DNA of 64,000 nt from Nigerium massiliense (GCF_000826085.1 NZ_CCYM01000003.1:868001-932000), one strand, 5' to 3'; numbered from the stretch's first letter, positions 9,176 to 18,077 are shown. Program-made: numbers and translations. Notes: generated from the letters alone by a model not told the origin.

Positions 9176-9990
9176 GAAGCCGACGTGCCGACCCCCACCA
9201 CTTGCTGAGCCGCCTCGACGAAGCCGCGCGTGAGGCGGCGTCCGATGCCGGCGAACTTCTCGGGGTTGCCCGTGGTGAGGAACGTGTGCTGGCCCTCGTG
9301 ACCGTCGTGGCGCAGCAGGCCGAGATCGGTGAGGGTGACGTACGTCTCCCGCGCGCACTCGTCCGCGGACGACACGAGCGTCACCCCCTCCCCGAGCACG
9401 TAGGTCAGGACGCCCGCGAGCAGCGGGTAGTGCGTGCAGCCCAGGATCAGGGTGTCGATGCCGGCCTCCTGCAGCGGCCGCAGGTAGTTCTGCGCGTCCG
9501 CCAGCAGCTCCGGGCCGCCGGTGATGCCGGCCTCGACGTAGTCCACGAAACGCGGACACGCCGCGGTGAACAGCTCGACGTCGGGAACGGCGGCCATCGC
9601 GTCGTCGTAGCTTCGCGACTGGGCGGTCGCGACGGTGCAGATGACGCCGATGCGGCCGTTCTTCGTCGCCCGGACGGCCCGGCGCGCGGCCGGGAGGATC
9701 ACCTCGACGACCGGCACGTCGTAGCGCTCGCGGGCGTCCCGCAGCACCGCGGACGAGGCCGAGTTGCAGGCGATGACCAGGGCCTTCACGCCCTGGCGGT
9801 ACAGCACGTCGAGGGACTCCAGCGAATACTCGCGCACCTCGGGGATCGTCTTGGGGCCGTAGGGGGCCCGGGCGGTGTCGCCGAGGTAGACGATGTCCTC
9901 GCCGGGTAGCTGGTCCCACACCGCCCGTGCGACGGTGAGCCCGCCGAAGCCGGAGTCGAAGATGCCGATGGGCGCGTCGATCGAAGTCAC
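9172..9990 (-). CDS. murI: Glutamate racemase
   Basis: A 272-residue enzyme supplying D-glutamate for peptidoglycan. Both catalytic cysteines are present: Cys75 in IACNSASS and Cys185 in [19 protein letters not shown] (Asp12) and [10 protein letters not shown] are also intact. The GTG start at 9990 lies 8 nt after TAGAAT. In mycobacteria murI sits between clpS-DUF2017 and rph-rdgB; here the iron and glycerol genes lie on one side and the GH3 remnant on the other. Confidence 0.96.
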   Translation of the reverse strand: MTSIDAPIGIFDSGFGGLTVARAVWDQLPGEDIVYLGDTARAPYGPKTIPEVREYSLESLDVLYRQGVKALVIACNSASSAVLRDARERYDVPVVEVILPAARRAVRATKNGRIGVICTVATAQSRSYDDAMAAVPDVELFTAACPRFVDYVEAGITGGPELLADAQNYLRPLQEAGIDTLILGCTHYPLLAGVLTYVLGEGVTLVSSADECARETYVTLTDLGLLRHDGHEGQHTFLTTGNPEKFAGIGRRLTRGFVEAAQQVVGVGTSAS

Positions 9991-9998
9991 GATCGCCG

Positions 9999-10004
9999 AT
10001 TCTA
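9999..10004 (-). promoter_or_regulatory. Leaderless -10 hexamer for murI
   Basis: TAGAAT, 8 nt before the GTG at 9990. Confidence 0.6.
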
Positions 10005-10035
10005 CGGCGGCCCCGGACCGAGCCGTGGACGCCGC

Positions 10036-10326
10036 TCAGCGGCGACGCAGGGTCAACGTGACGAGCGCGGGTCCGCTGCGTTTCGCGGACGGCCCCGACG
10101 CGCCGCAGCCGGGCGCGCCGTCGGCCGTCCCGGACGCGCAGCTCGAACAGCCGCCGCCCGGGCAGCCCATCGCGAGTTCACGGGCCTCAATGCGACCCAT
10201 CCGCACGAGGTGGTCGACGCTGGCGTCCACCACGTCCGCGCTCAGCCCGGTGCGCTGGGCGATCTCGGCCTTGCTCGAGACACCGGCCTCGAAGGCGTCC
10301 AACACCTGATGCAGCGGTCCGCTCAC
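10036..10326 (-). CDS. feoC: FeoC-like winged-helix protein
   Basis: A 96-residue protein whose GTG start overlaps the feoB stop as GTGA. Residues 1-50 look like a small winged helix (VLDAFEAGVSSKAEIAQRTG...). A cysteine cluster follows, C55-x4-C60-x2-C63-x10-C74, like the Fe-S-binding loop of enterobacterial FeoC. FeoC proteins modulate or stabilise FeoB; the assignment rests on position, size, fold pattern and cysteines. The tail is Ser/Gly/Ala-rich and basic. Confidence 0.75.
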   Translation of the reverse strand: MSGPLHQVLDAFEAGVSSKAEIAQRTGLSADVVDASVDHLVRMGRIEARELAMGCPGGGCSSCASGTADGAPGCGASGPSAKRSGPALVTLTLRRR

Positions 10327-12287
10327 CAGAACAGCCTCCCGACCTGGAAGATCAGCACCGCCGACGCGTAGGCGACGGTGAACTGCACGGCAACGCCGAA
10401 CAGCGTCCATTTCAGCCCCACCTCGCGCCGCTGGGCGGCCAGGGTCGCCACGCACGGTGTGTAGGCCAGCAGAAACACCAGCAGCGCCAGCACCGCCGGC
10501 AGCGGGTGCCCGCCGGACGATTCGTGGAACGTCTGGATCAGCCGCGCTCCCAGCTCGCCGCCGCCGCTGCCGTCGGGCTCGGCCACCGCGTAGGTCTGCG
10601 ACCACGACGAGATGACGGTCTCCTTGGCGACGAAGCCGACGATGAGGGCCGAGGTCGTCTGCCAGGCCGCGAAGCCGGTCGGCTCGAACACCGGCGTGAT
10701 CGCCTTCGCGCCGACGGCGTACGCGGAGTGCTCGACGTCCACCTCGCCGAAGCCGCCCGCGCCCGGCTGCGCGGGGATGGACTGGAACAGCCAGACCAGC
10801 ATCACGGTGAGGACGATGACGCCGCCGGCCCGGCGCAGGAAGTCGGCCAGCCGCGACCACGCCACCGCGGCGGTCAGCCGCAGCGTCGGCACCTGGTAGG
10901 GCGGCAGGTCGATCACGAGCGGCTCGGTGCCCATCGAGCGCCACAGCGTCTTCCGCAGGACGAGCCCCACGAGGACGACGAACAGGATCGAGACCAGGTA
11001 CATCGCGAACACGACGGTGCCGGCGGCCCGGCCGAAGAACACGGTGCCGACCATGACGTAGACGGTCAGCCGCGCGCTGCAGGACGTGAACGGCACGAGC
11101 AGCACCGTGAGCAGCCGCTGGCGGGCGTCGCCGAGGATGCGGGTCGCGCTGATCGCCGGCACGTTGCAGCCGAAACCGACGACGAGCGGCAGGAACGCCT
11201 TGCCGGGCAGGCCGATGCTGCGCATCATCCGGTCCGTGACGACGGCGGCGCGGGCCAGGTAGCCGGAGTCCTCCAAGAGCGCGAGCAGCACGAACATCAG
11301 CGCCATCAGCGGCGCGAACGTCAGCACCATGCCGACGCCGGCGATCAAGCCGTCGACGAGCAGGCCGTGGACCCACGTCTCCCCGAGCCCGACCGAGGTG
11401 AGGCCGCCGCTGACGGCGTCGGAGACGGGACCGGAGAAGAACGTGTCGAGGGCATCCTGCAGCGGCGCGGCCACCGTCGTGGTGATCTGGAACACCAGCC
11501 ACATCACGACGAGGAAGACCAGCGGGCCGAGGGTGGGCGCGGTGACGACCCGGTCGATGCGGTCGGACCAGTTCACCCGGGCCTGGCCGGAGTCGCTGGT
11601 GGCGCGCTGGACGGCCGCGTCGATCCAGGCGAAGCGATCGTCGGCGAGCTCGAGCTCGTCGGTCGTCTCGGGCAGGGCACGCGGGCTGGCGGGCGGTTGC
11701 GCCACCTGCTGGAGGACGGCGCCGGTCAACTCGTCGATTCCGCGGCGCCGGCGCGGGTCGATGGCGACCACCGGGCAGCCGAGTGCCGCCGCGAGCTCGC
11801 CGGCGTCCACGTCGAGGCCCTGGTTGCGGGCGACGTCCACCATGGTGAGCGCGACGACGACGCGCAGGCCGCTCTCCCGGACCTGGGCGACGAGGTACAG
11901 GCTGCGAGCCAGGTGCGCGGCGTCCACGGTGACGACCACCACGTCGGGCGCCTCGGCCCGGGGGACCGAGACCAGCAGGTTGCGGGTGAGTTCCTCATCG
12001 GGGCTCATCGGGTCGAGGCTGTAGGCGCCCGGCAGGTCGATCAGCGCGATCTCGCCGGACGCGCTCTCGCGCGGGGTGCGCCACACGCCCCGGCTGACCT
12101 CGACGGTCGTGCCGGGCCAGTTGCCGGTGGTGACGCGCAGGCCCGTGAGCGCGTTGAAGAGGGTGGACTTGCCGGCGTTCGGGGTGCCCGCGAGGGCCAC
12201 GACCGGAGCGTCCGCGGAGGCGATCGCGTCGGCAGCCCCGTGGCAGCTGAGCGTGGAGCGGGAGGGGGCGCGGTGCTCGAGACTCAT
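10323..12287 (-). CDS. feoB: Ferrous iron transporter FeoB
   Basis: A 654-residue membrane GTPase importing Fe2+. The N-terminal G domain shows G1 GTPNAGKS (34-41), a switch region TTGNWPGTTVE, G3 DLPGAYS (84-90) and a TMVD G4-like motif. A spacer follows, then the Gate/Core membrane domain with VGFGCNVPAI and repeated hydrophobic helices. Its ATG overlaps the feoA stop by 4 bases (ATGA) and its stop overlaps feoC, so the three are coupled. Regulation is probably by iron, through the box before feoA. Confidence 0.96.
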   Translation of the reverse strand: MSLEHRAPSRSTLSCHGAADAIASADAPVVALAGTPNAGKSTLFNALTGLRVTTGNWPGTTVEVSRGVWRTPRESASGEIALIDLPGAYSLDPMSPDEELTRNLLVSVPRAEAPDVVVVTVDAAHLARSLYLVAQVRESGLRVVVALTMVDVARNQGLDVDAGELAAALGCPVVAIDPRRRRGIDELTGAVLQQVAQPPASPRALPETTDELELADDRFAWIDAAVQRATSDSGQARVNWSDRIDRVVTAPTLGPLVFLVVMWLVFQITTTVAAPLQDALDTFFSGPVSDAVSGGLTSVGLGETWVHGLLVDGLIAGVGMVLTFAPLMALMFVLLALLEDSGYLARAAVVTDRMMRSIGLPGKAFLPLVVGFGCNVPAISATRILGDARQRLLTVLLVPFTSCSARLTVYVMVGTVFFGRAAGTVVFAMYLVSILFVVLVGLVLRKTLWRSMGTEPLVIDLPPYQVPTLRLTAAVAWSRLADFLRRAGGVIVLTVMLVWLFQSIPAQPGAGGFGEVDVEHSAYAVGAKAITPVFEPTGFAAWQTTSALIVGFVAKETVISSWSQTYAVAEPDGSGGGELGARLIQTFHESSGGHPLPAVLALLVFLLAYTPCVATLAAQRREVGLKWTLFGVAVQFTVAYASAVLIFQVGRLFW

Positions 12288-12514
12288 GCGGCCGCGACGG
12301 TCATGGCGGCGAGGACGCCCTTCGCGAGCGCGACGCGTGACCCGGCGACCAGGACGAGGCGTCCACCGCCGGAGAGCCGCTGCACCACGCTCACCTCGGC
12401 GCCGCGGCGCAGCCCCAGCGCGCTGAGGCGGCGGGCGACCGGCGCCTCGACGTCCGCCGACAGCAAGGTCATGGACTGATTCATCGGTACCTGGTCCAAA
12501 GCGATGCGCTCCAT
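12284..12514 (-). CDS. feoA: FeoA, SH3-like accessory protein of ferrous iron uptake
   Basis: A 76-residue protein with the FeoA pattern APVARRLSALGLRRGAEVSVVQRL...RLVLVAGSRVALAKG. It is thought to interact with FeoB. The ATG at 12514 places LDQVP where family members begin. No good ribosome binding site precedes it: the upstream bases are pyrimidine-rich, and a DtxR/IdeR-like box abuts the start codon. First gene of feoABC. Confidence 0.92.
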   Translation of the reverse strand: MERIALDQVPMNQSMTLLSADVEAPVARRLSALGLRRGAEVSVVQRLSGGGRLVLVAGSRVALAKGVLAAMTVAAA

Positions 12515-12533
12515 GGAGGAAAGGCTAACCTAA
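12515..12533 (-). promoter_or_regulatory. DtxR/IdeR-type iron box before feoA
   Basis: Read on the minus strand, TTAGGTTAGCCTTTCCTCC matches the 19-bp IdeR/DtxR consensus TTAGGTTAGSCTAACCTAA at 15 of 19 positions, with a perfect left half. It overlaps a plausible -10 (TAGGTT, with TTCCGT 17 bp upstream) and ends at the feoA ATG. Bound Fe-regulator would block transcription when iron is plentiful. Confidence 0.72.
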
Positions 12534-12560
12534 CTTCCTGATTTCGGGCACGGAATCGTC

Positions 12561-12604
12561 GTAAAAATAAGACGGCCCCCGCCCCGAAGTGGGGGCGAGG
12601 GCCG
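12561..12604 (-). terminator. Intrinsic terminator after glpABC
   Basis: A GC stem of about 13 bp with one mismatch (arms 12573-12585 and 12591-12604, short loop) is followed on the minus strand by TTATTTTTAC. It lies about 30 bp after the glpC stop and separates glp from feo. Confidence 0.85.
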
Positions 12605-12634
12605 CCGCCGCTCAGGACGCCTCGGTCCGGGCGG

Positions 12635-13903
12635 TCAGGACAGTCCGAAGGCGCGGTGAAGCAGTTCCGCAGGGTGGACGGTCGGCACGCCGGTCGACTT
12701 CTGGATCTGCCAGCGGCAGGTTTCTGTGTCGCAGACGGCGAGCTCCTTGTTCGTGGCCTTCACCATGTCGAAGAGCGGCTTGCCGACGGCCTGGGCGATC
12801 TCGTACTTCTCCTTCTTGAGACCGTACGTACCGGCGATCCCGCAGCACGTGGCGTTGGAGTCGACGACCGTCAGCCCCGGGATCAGCCGCAGCAGGTCGG
12901 CCGCGGGCGTCCCCATGCCCTGGCTCTTGAGCTGGCAGGGGGCGTGGTAGGGCACCGTCATCTTCAGGGGACGCAGCTCGTCGACCGGGAACTCGCCCTC
13001 GTCGTACAGGTCGAGCAGGAACTCGGAGAACTCGCGGACGTGGGCGGCGACGTCCTTGAGCTCCTCGTCCTCGACGCCGAGGATCTCGTGCGCCTCGTGC
13101 TTGAGCATGCCGGTGCAGGAGCCCGACGAGCTGATGATCGTCAGATCCTTGCCGGCACCCCGCAGCTGGTCCACCAGGGTGCGGACCGACTTCTTCGCCG
13201 ACTCGAACAGACCGTTGCTCTGCTGGGCCAGGCCGCAGCAGCCCTGCTTCGGGACGAGGACCTCGTAACCCAGGTGCTCCAGCACCTCGATGCTCTTCTT
13301 GGACGTCTCGACCTCGAAGTAGCCGCCGGCGCAGCCATGGAAGAAGACGATGGGTCCCCGCGTGCGCGGCGTCGTCGGAGGCGTCCGCTTCTTGAGCCAG
13401 CCCTGCAGCGTTTGAGTGCGCGCGGTCGGCATGGGCGCGTCGCGGTGGACGCCGACGACCTTCTCCATGACGACGCGCGCGGGCTTGAAGCCGAGCACCG
13501 CGTTCGCCACCGGGGCGACCGGCGTCATCGCGGTGCCCATCAGCGTGGTGCGGCTGATGAGCTGGTCGCGCACCGGGACGCCGTGCTCCTGCTTCATCTT
13601 GGCCCGGGCCAGCGAGTTGAGCTCTGCGACGTTGACCCCCTGCGGGCACACCAGCGTGCAGGTGCCGCAGCTGGAGCAGTAGTCGACGGAGTGGTCCACC
13701 GATTCGCCGTCGCGGAAGCGCTCGCCCTGTGGGCCCACGAACTTCGGCCCGGAGAACAACGGTGTCACCGCCGAGACGGGACAGCTCGTCTCGCAGATCG
13801 TGCACTTGACGCAGTGGTCGAGGGTGGCGCGGGCCAGTTGGTTGCCGAGCCGCTCCCCCGCGTCGGGGGCGGTGTCGCGCTTGAGAGCGTTCATGATGTT
13901 CAT
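12635..13903 (-). CDS. glpC: Anaerobic glycerol-3-phosphate dehydrogenase subunit C
   Basis: A 422-residue iron-sulfur subunit that anchors GlpAB and passes electrons to quinone. Two ferredoxin motifs: C31VKCTICETSCP and C76SSCGTCTLVCP. Two CCG-domain motifs follow (GCCGLAQQS and CCGIAGTYG), as in heterodisulfide-reductase-like subunits. The ATG at 13903 lies 3 bp after the glpB stop, with GGGAAGGGA upstream. Last gene of glpABC. Confidence 0.94.
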   Translation of the reverse strand: MNIMNALKRDTAPDAGERLGNQLARATLDHCVKCTICETSCPVSAVTPLFSGPKFVGPQGERFRDGESVDHSVDYCSSCGTCTLVCPQGVNVAELNSLARAKMKQEHGVPVRDQLISRTTLMGTAMTPVAPVANAVLGFKPARVVMEKVVGVHRDAPMPTARTQTLQGWLKKRTPPTTPRTRGPIVFFHGCAGGYFEVETSKKSIEVLEHLGYEVLVPKQGCCGLAQQSNGLFESAKKSVRTLVDQLRGAGKDLTIISSSGSCTGMLKHEAHEILGVEDEELKDVAAHVREFSEFLLDLYDEGEFPVDELRPLKMTVPYHAPCQLKSQGMGTPAADLLRLIPGLTVVDSNATCCGIAGTYGLKKEKYEIAQAVGKPLFDMVKATNKELAVCDTETCRWQIQKSTGVPTVHPAELLHRAFGLS

Positions 13904-13906
13904 GGT

Positions 13907-15157
13907 TCAGTTCCCTTCCCGCAGGATCGTGTCGGCTGCCCGCACGGCGCTCGCCGCGGCGATGCCGTCGCCTGACTTCTCACTCCAACGCATGGCGCCG
14001 GCCAGCAGGCCGCCCGCCGCGTAGAAGTTGCTGTGCACCGGAGCCGAGTCGGCGTCCAGCACCCGCATCGACTCGTCCACGCGGACGCCCACCTCGAACA
14101 GCTGTTGCTCGCTGCCCCAGTAGTCGCCGTGGATGAGCTTCTCCGCGCTGGACTCGGTCAGCGGCAGCCCGAACGTGGTCTCGCTGATCGCACCGTACGA
14201 GTCGACGGCCAGGGCACCGCTCTCGAAGCCGCCCGGAGCGAAGACGAAGTGGCGCGCGGCGTACTCACGGGCGCGTCCGGCCGAATCGATCGACACCGAG
14301 ACGACCCGATCGCCCTCGACGCGCTTGTCGATGACCTTCGAGCCGGTGATGAACCGGACGCCCTCGTCGCGGGCGATCGCGCTCAGCGTCCGATACAGAC
14401 GCAGGCCGGGGACGCCGGGCGGCGGCAGCGGGATCTCGAAGACCGGGTGGTCGACGATCTGCTGCACGTCGCGCCAGGCCTCGTGATCGTCCAGCCCGAG
14501 GATGCCGGGCAACCCGACGATCTCGCCGGCGCGCACCTCCTTGGCGACAGCCTTGGCGAAGGTGGCCCGGACGCTCGGGTCGTCCAGCGCCCGGGCGTAG
14601 GTGAGGCCCGTGGTGTCGCGCTCGTCGCGCACCGGGACGTCGATGGTGACGGCCCGCGCGCTGACCGCGCCCCCTGCGGGCACCTCGGCCCGGTCAAGGT
14701 TGCCGGCGATGAGGTCGGCCTGGAAGTCCTTGAGGCGGCGCAACCCGACGATGACGTAGGACGCCCCGTCCTTCAGGTCGCCGGCCGCCATGCTCTCCTG
14801 CGCCAGCGCCGTCGGGCGGACGGCGCCGACCGCGGTCGGCAACTGGAGGTTGACCTCGGGATCGCCGACGAGGAGGTCCGGCAGCAACTCCGCCAGGAAG
14901 CCCGCGGCGTCCCGCACCGTGTCGGCGCCGAGCAGACCGTACGGGTGCCCCGGGTGCCCCGCGGCGAAGTCGCCGAGGGCGTCCAGCGGCCGGGTGACCC
15001 GGTCGGGGGCGTAGCCCAGAATGTCGATGGTGCCCTGGGACAGCTGCAGCCCGCCCGGGCCCTTCGAGAGCAGCGAGACGCTCATGCCCCCGCGGGCCAG
15101 GCGCAACGCGGTGGTGAGCCCGGCGAGTCCGGACCCGATGACAATGGCGTCCCTCAT
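13907..15157 (-). CDS. glpB: Anaerobic glycerol-3-phosphate dehydrogenase subunit B
   Basis: A 416-residue flavoprotein subunit. The N-terminal dinucleotide-binding motif is AIVIGSGLAGLTTALRLA, followed by GPGGLQLSQGTIDILGY, typical of GlpB. The C-terminal FAD region is NFYAAGGLLAGAMRWSEKSG. The ATG at 15157 has GAGGAGG upstream and overlaps the glpA stop as ATGA. Confidence 0.93.
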   Translation of the reverse strand: MRDAIVIGSGLAGLTTALRLARGGMSVSLLSKGPGGLQLSQGTIDILGYAPDRVTRPLDALGDFAAGHPGHPYGLLGADTVRDAAGFLAELLPDLLVGDPEVNLQLPTAVGAVRPTALAQESMAAGDLKDGASYVIVGLRRLKDFQADLIAGNLDRAEVPAGGAVSARAVTIDVPVRDERDTTGLTYARALDDPSVRATFAKAVAKEVRAGEIVGLPGILGLDDHEAWRDVQQIVDHPVFEIPLPPPGVPGLRLYRTLSAIARDEGVRFITGSKVIDKRVEGDRVVSVSIDSAGRAREYAARHFVFAPGGFESGALAVDSYGAISETTFGLPLTESSAEKLIHGDYWGSEQQLFEVGVRVDESMRVLDADSAPVHSNFYAAGGLLAGAMRWSEKSGDGIAAASAVRAADTILREGN

Positions 15158-16728
15158 CGGACGACCTCCTCGGTGGCATGGGGAAGATGTTCGACGTCGA
15201 GCGTTCCTTGGAAGATCCAGTCGTCCAGGGCGGTCTGCCGCACCTGGTCGCCGTAGAGGATGGGCCACAGCCCGATCCAGCGGTTCTTGAGGAACAACCG
15301 GAGCAGGCCGGTCGCGCGCTCGATGTCGACGGCGCCGGACTGGTGAGCGATGCCCGCGGCGCGCATGGCGCAGAAGCCGCCCTGGCACGGGCCCATGCCG
15401 AGGCGCAGCTGGCGGCGCAGATCGTCGAGGGTGCCATCGGGCTGCTCGGCGAGCGCGCGGGTGAACATGCCGCGGCTCATCAGCTCGCACTCGCAGATGA
15501 TCTGGTCCTCGAGGCGGTCCTCCTCGCGGTCCTCCAGCCGGTGCGTGATGACGTAGTTCTTGGTGCCCTCGGGCGGGATCTCCTCCTCCGCCGTCGTGCA
15601 AGGGCGCATCTGACCCATCTGCTCACACATGGTGTCCACGATGTGCTCGGCCATCAGCCGGTACGTGGTGAGCTTGCCGCCGCCGATGGTGAGCAGCCCC
15701 TTGACGCCGTCGGTCTGGAGGTGATCGATGACGGCCATGCCGCGGCTCATGTGCCGGGTGTCGGACGCGGCGACGCGGTCGTCCTTGATCAACGGCCGGG
15801 CGCCCGACCAGGCGTGCACGGCGCGGGCCCTGCGGAAGCCCGGGATCAGCTGCTCGCCGGCGTCCAGCATCTGCTGGACCTCTTCGCGCGGGATCGGCAG
15901 CTCATCGGGGTCGGTCTCCTTGACGTCCGTGGTGCCGATGACCGACACGGTGTGGACGGGGACCAGGATGTCGCCGTCAGCCGGGTAGATCAGCCGGTTG
16001 ATCACGGTGTTCACGAGCCGGTGGTTCATCGCGATCATGATGCCGCGGCCCGGGATGACCGGCACCTCGGGCAGCCCCGCCATGCGGGTGATCTGGCCGG
16101 CCCACGGACCGGCGCAGTTGAGGACGAACTGGCAGTCGATCTGGACGTCCTCGCCGCCCTTCTCGTCGCGGCAGAACACCGCACGCACCTGGTCGCCGTC
16201 GTGTTCGATGCCGGTGACGCGGTGGTAGGTCAGCACCTGGCCGCCGTGCTCGATCGCGGAGCGCGCCGCGCCCCACACGAGCTGCCAGCCGTCGACCGAG
16301 GCGTCCTGCACCTCGATCGCGCGGAAGATGCCGGGGTTCAGGCGCGGCTCGCGGCGCAGCGCCTCCTGCACCGAGATCTCCTGGGCGGGCACCCGGGTGG
16401 CCTGGGCGCCGGCGAGGAACCGGTCGGCGTAGTCGGGATCGTCACCCGGGGTGGCCACGAACAGCCCCCCGATCTTCTCGACGGCATCGGGCTGGATGCG
16501 GGTGATGATCGCGTTCTCCTCGGCGCACTCGGTCGCGGAGCCCGGATCGCTGACCACGTAGCGGCCACCCGAATGCAGGAGTCCGTGGAAGCGCCCGGTC
16601 GTCCCCTGCCCGAGGTCGGCCCGATCCACCAAGATTGCTTTGAAGCCGCGCATCGCCGCGTCCCGCACGACGCCCGCGCCGGTGGACCCGCCACCGATCA
16701 CCACGACGTCCGCTTGAAGCCTCTTCAC
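15154..16728 (-). CDS. glpA: Anaerobic glycerol-3-phosphate dehydrogenase subunit A
   Basis: The FAD-dependent catalytic subunit, oxidising sn-glycerol-3-phosphate to dihydroxyacetone phosphate. Motifs: VVVIGGGSTGAGVVRDAAMRG, GRFHGLLHSGGRYVV and TIGGGKLTTYRLMAEH, then a C-terminal BFD-like [2Fe-2S] region with CECE and GPCQGGFCAMRAAGI. I chose the GTG at 16728 (524 residues) because GAGAGG precedes it and VKRLQADVVVIGGG matches the family start. An in-frame ATG at 16812 would add 28 atypical residues and read through an inverted repeat. Confidence 0.94.
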   Translation of the reverse strand: MKRLQADVVVIGGGSTGAGVVRDAAMRGFKAILVDRADLGQGTTGRFHGLLHSGGRYVVSDPGSATECAEENAIITRIQPDAVEKIGGLFVATPGDDPDYADRFLAGAQATRVPAQEISVQEALRREPRLNPGIFRAIEVQDASVDGWQLVWGAARSAIEHGGQVLTYHRVTGIEHDGDQVRAVFCRDEKGGEDVQIDCQFVLNCAGPWAGQITRMAGLPEVPVIPGRGIMIAMNHRLVNTVINRLIYPADGDILVPVHTVSVIGTTDVKETDPDELPIPREEVQQMLDAGEQLIPGFRRARAVHAWSGARPLIKDDRVAASDTRHMSRGMAVIDHLQTDGVKGLLTIGGGKLTTYRLMAEHIVDTMCEQMGQMRPCTTAEEEIPPEGTKNYVITHRLEDREEDRLEDQIICECELMSRGMFTRALAEQPDGTLDDLRRQLRLGMGPCQGGFCAMRAAGIAHQSGAVDIERATGLLRLFLKNRWIGLWPILYGDQVRQTALDDWIFQGTLDVEHLPHATEEVVR

Positions 16729-16790
16729 AACGATTTCCTCTCTGGCTCGCGGCCCATCGTCGGCGACGGGCAGCTTCAGACTATGAGTCT

Positions 16791-16808
16791 CTACCCGGAT
16801 CTGGGTAG
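16791..16808. promoter_or_regulatory. Inverted repeat in the glpA leader
   Basis: CTACCC and GGGTAG are perfect 6-bp arms around GGATCT, between the SorC-type gene and glpA. It could be an operator or a leader hairpin. Confidence 0.35.
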
Positions 16809-16846
16809 GCATTCTTCAACTACGAAAGACGCGCACACTCATATTG

Positions 16847-16858
16847 CGCCTGTGAACA
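16847..16858 (-). promoter_or_regulatory. Candidate SorC-family half-site upstream of glpA
   Basis: TGTTCACAGGCG on the minus strand matches TTTGCACATGCG at 17830-17841 in 9 of 12 positions. The second copy lies between the regulator and glpK. A shared motif at both glp promoters would suit one regulator. Weak evidence. Confidence 0.3.
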
Positions 16859-16863
16859 GACGT

Positions 16864-17814
16864 TCAGAGCCGATCGGCCACGGCTCGGGCGGTCATGTCG
16901 TCGCAGACGAGGTCCGTGGCCACGCCGGCGCGCAGCGCGCCGAGCAGCGCGGGAGCCCGGCGGGGGTCGGGGACGACGCAGATGCGTCGCGGCACCTTCT
17001 GCAACTCGCGCGGGGTCAGCCCGGTGGCGCGGTCGTTGAACGCGATGTCGTTGTACGAGCCGTCCTCGCGCAGCAGCACCGTGCAGACGTCCCCCACGGC
17101 GCCCTGCCGCTCGATGACGGCGAGTTCGTCGGAGTCCAGGTAGCCCGCCGTGTAGACGTGCGAAGGGACGCCGCCGTGCAGCGACCCGACGCCGAAGATC
17201 GCCACGTCGAGGCGACGCTGCAGGTCGAGGACGCGCATGATACTGCGCTCGCGCCACATCGCACTCTTCGTGTCGGGGTAGTCGAAGAAGGCTGGCACGG
17301 GGAACAGGGCGACCCGCGCCCCGTATTTCTCACCGATGGACTGCATGATCGCCCCGACGTACGGCGAGGCCGAGTCGAATCGATTGGTGCTGCCGTTCAT
17401 CTGGACGATGGTGACGCCGGTGAGCGGACGCGGCTCGACGTAGCGCGCGATGTGCGTCATGGTCACGCCCCAGGCGACGCCGACGAGCTGGTCGTCCGCG
17501 ACGACGGAGTTCAGCAGGGTCGCGGCGTGCCGGGAAACCCTCTCGAAGCGCGCGTTCAGCCGGGCGCCCTCCCCCACGTTGACCAGGTGCACCTCGATGC
17601 CGAAGTGCTCGCTGAGCTTGAGCGCGACGGGAGAGCGCGAGCCGCTGTGTTCGGCGAGCTCGATCCGTACGAGTCCGCGGGCGCGCGCCTGGCTCAACAG
17701 GCGCGAGACCGACGAGCGGGACACACCCAGGCCGCGGGCGATGGTGTCCATCGTCTCGCCCTGGATGTAGTAGCGCATGGCCGCGTCGTACATCTGCTCG
17801 TACCGATCGCTCAT
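16864..17814 (-). CDS. SorC-family sugar-binding transcriptional regulator, probably for glp
   Basis: A 316-residue regulator. The N-terminal helix-turn-helix is GETMDTIARGLGVSRSSVSRLLSQARARGLV (residues about 18-48). The long C-terminal effector domain resembles phosphosugar-binding SorC/CggR domains (GVAWGVTMTHIARYV, FPVPAFFD, VAIFGVGSLHGG). I start at the ATG at 17814, preceded by GGGAGAGG; a methionine eight codons upstream lacks this. It lies between divergent glpK and same-strand glpABC, so control of glycerol use is the likely role, with a glycerol-derived phosphate as effector. Target and ligand are inferred. Confidence 0.88.
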   Translation of the reverse strand: MSDRYEQMYDAAMRYYIQGETMDTIARGLGVSRSSVSRLLSQARARGLVRIELAEHSGSRSPVALKLSEHFGIEVHLVNVGEGARLNARFERVSRHAATLLNSVVADDQLVGVAWGVTMTHIARYVEPRPLTGVTIVQMNGSTNRFDSASPYVGAIMQSIGEKYGARVALFPVPAFFDYPDTKSAMWRERSIMRVLDLQRRLDVAIFGVGSLHGGVPSHVYTAGYLDSDELAVIERQGAVGDVCTVLLREDGSYNDIAFNDRATGLTPRELQKVPRRICVVPDPRRAPALLGALRAGVATDLVCDDMTARAVADRL

Positions 17815-17829
17815 CGGCCTCTCCCGGGG

Positions 17830-17841
17830 TTTGCACATGCG
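17830..17841 (+). promoter_or_regulatory. Candidate SorC-family site between the regulator and glpK
   Basis: TTTGCACATGCG, with a related GTTTGTGCAG about 29 bp downstream. It sits just upstream of the regulator start, where an autoregulatory operator would lie. Confidence 0.3.
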
Positions 17842-17897
17842 TGCGATAGCTCTTGTCGTTTGTGCAGTAGCGTAGCAGCCGGGGTGGCTTTCTGAAC

Positions 17898-17919
17898 AGG
17901 GTTCGGCCTGTCGAACCCT
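17898..17919. promoter_or_regulatory. Perfect 8-bp inverted repeat in the glpK upstream region
   Basis: AGGGTTCG and CGAACCCT flank GCCTGT. The spacing suits a dimeric regulator. It lies in the longest intergenic region of the window, about 160 bp before glpK. Confidence 0.4.
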
Positions 17920-18077
17920 ACGCGAGCGGTTCGCCCGCCCTCAGGATGAACGAAAGCGCGCGCGCCGGACGGGACCTGAACAGTCGTCCGAGGGTGCACC
18001 GGGGGCCTGGCGCGCGTGCGCCGCGCACCCGGTATTTTCTGGCAGGTACCGTCCAACGTCCGTACGGAGGAATTTTC

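Noticed and set aside
7490..9919. A continuous 809-codon frame covering murI and the GH3 region
   Set aside because: Its first part is murI read out of frame. Only the part from about 9175 down to about 7783 is GH3; beyond that it is out of frame again.
16729..16812. N-terminal extension of GlpA from the ATG at 16812
   Set aside because: It lacks a ribosome binding site, covers an inverted repeat, and adds residues absent from the family; GTG 16728 has GAGAGG upstream.
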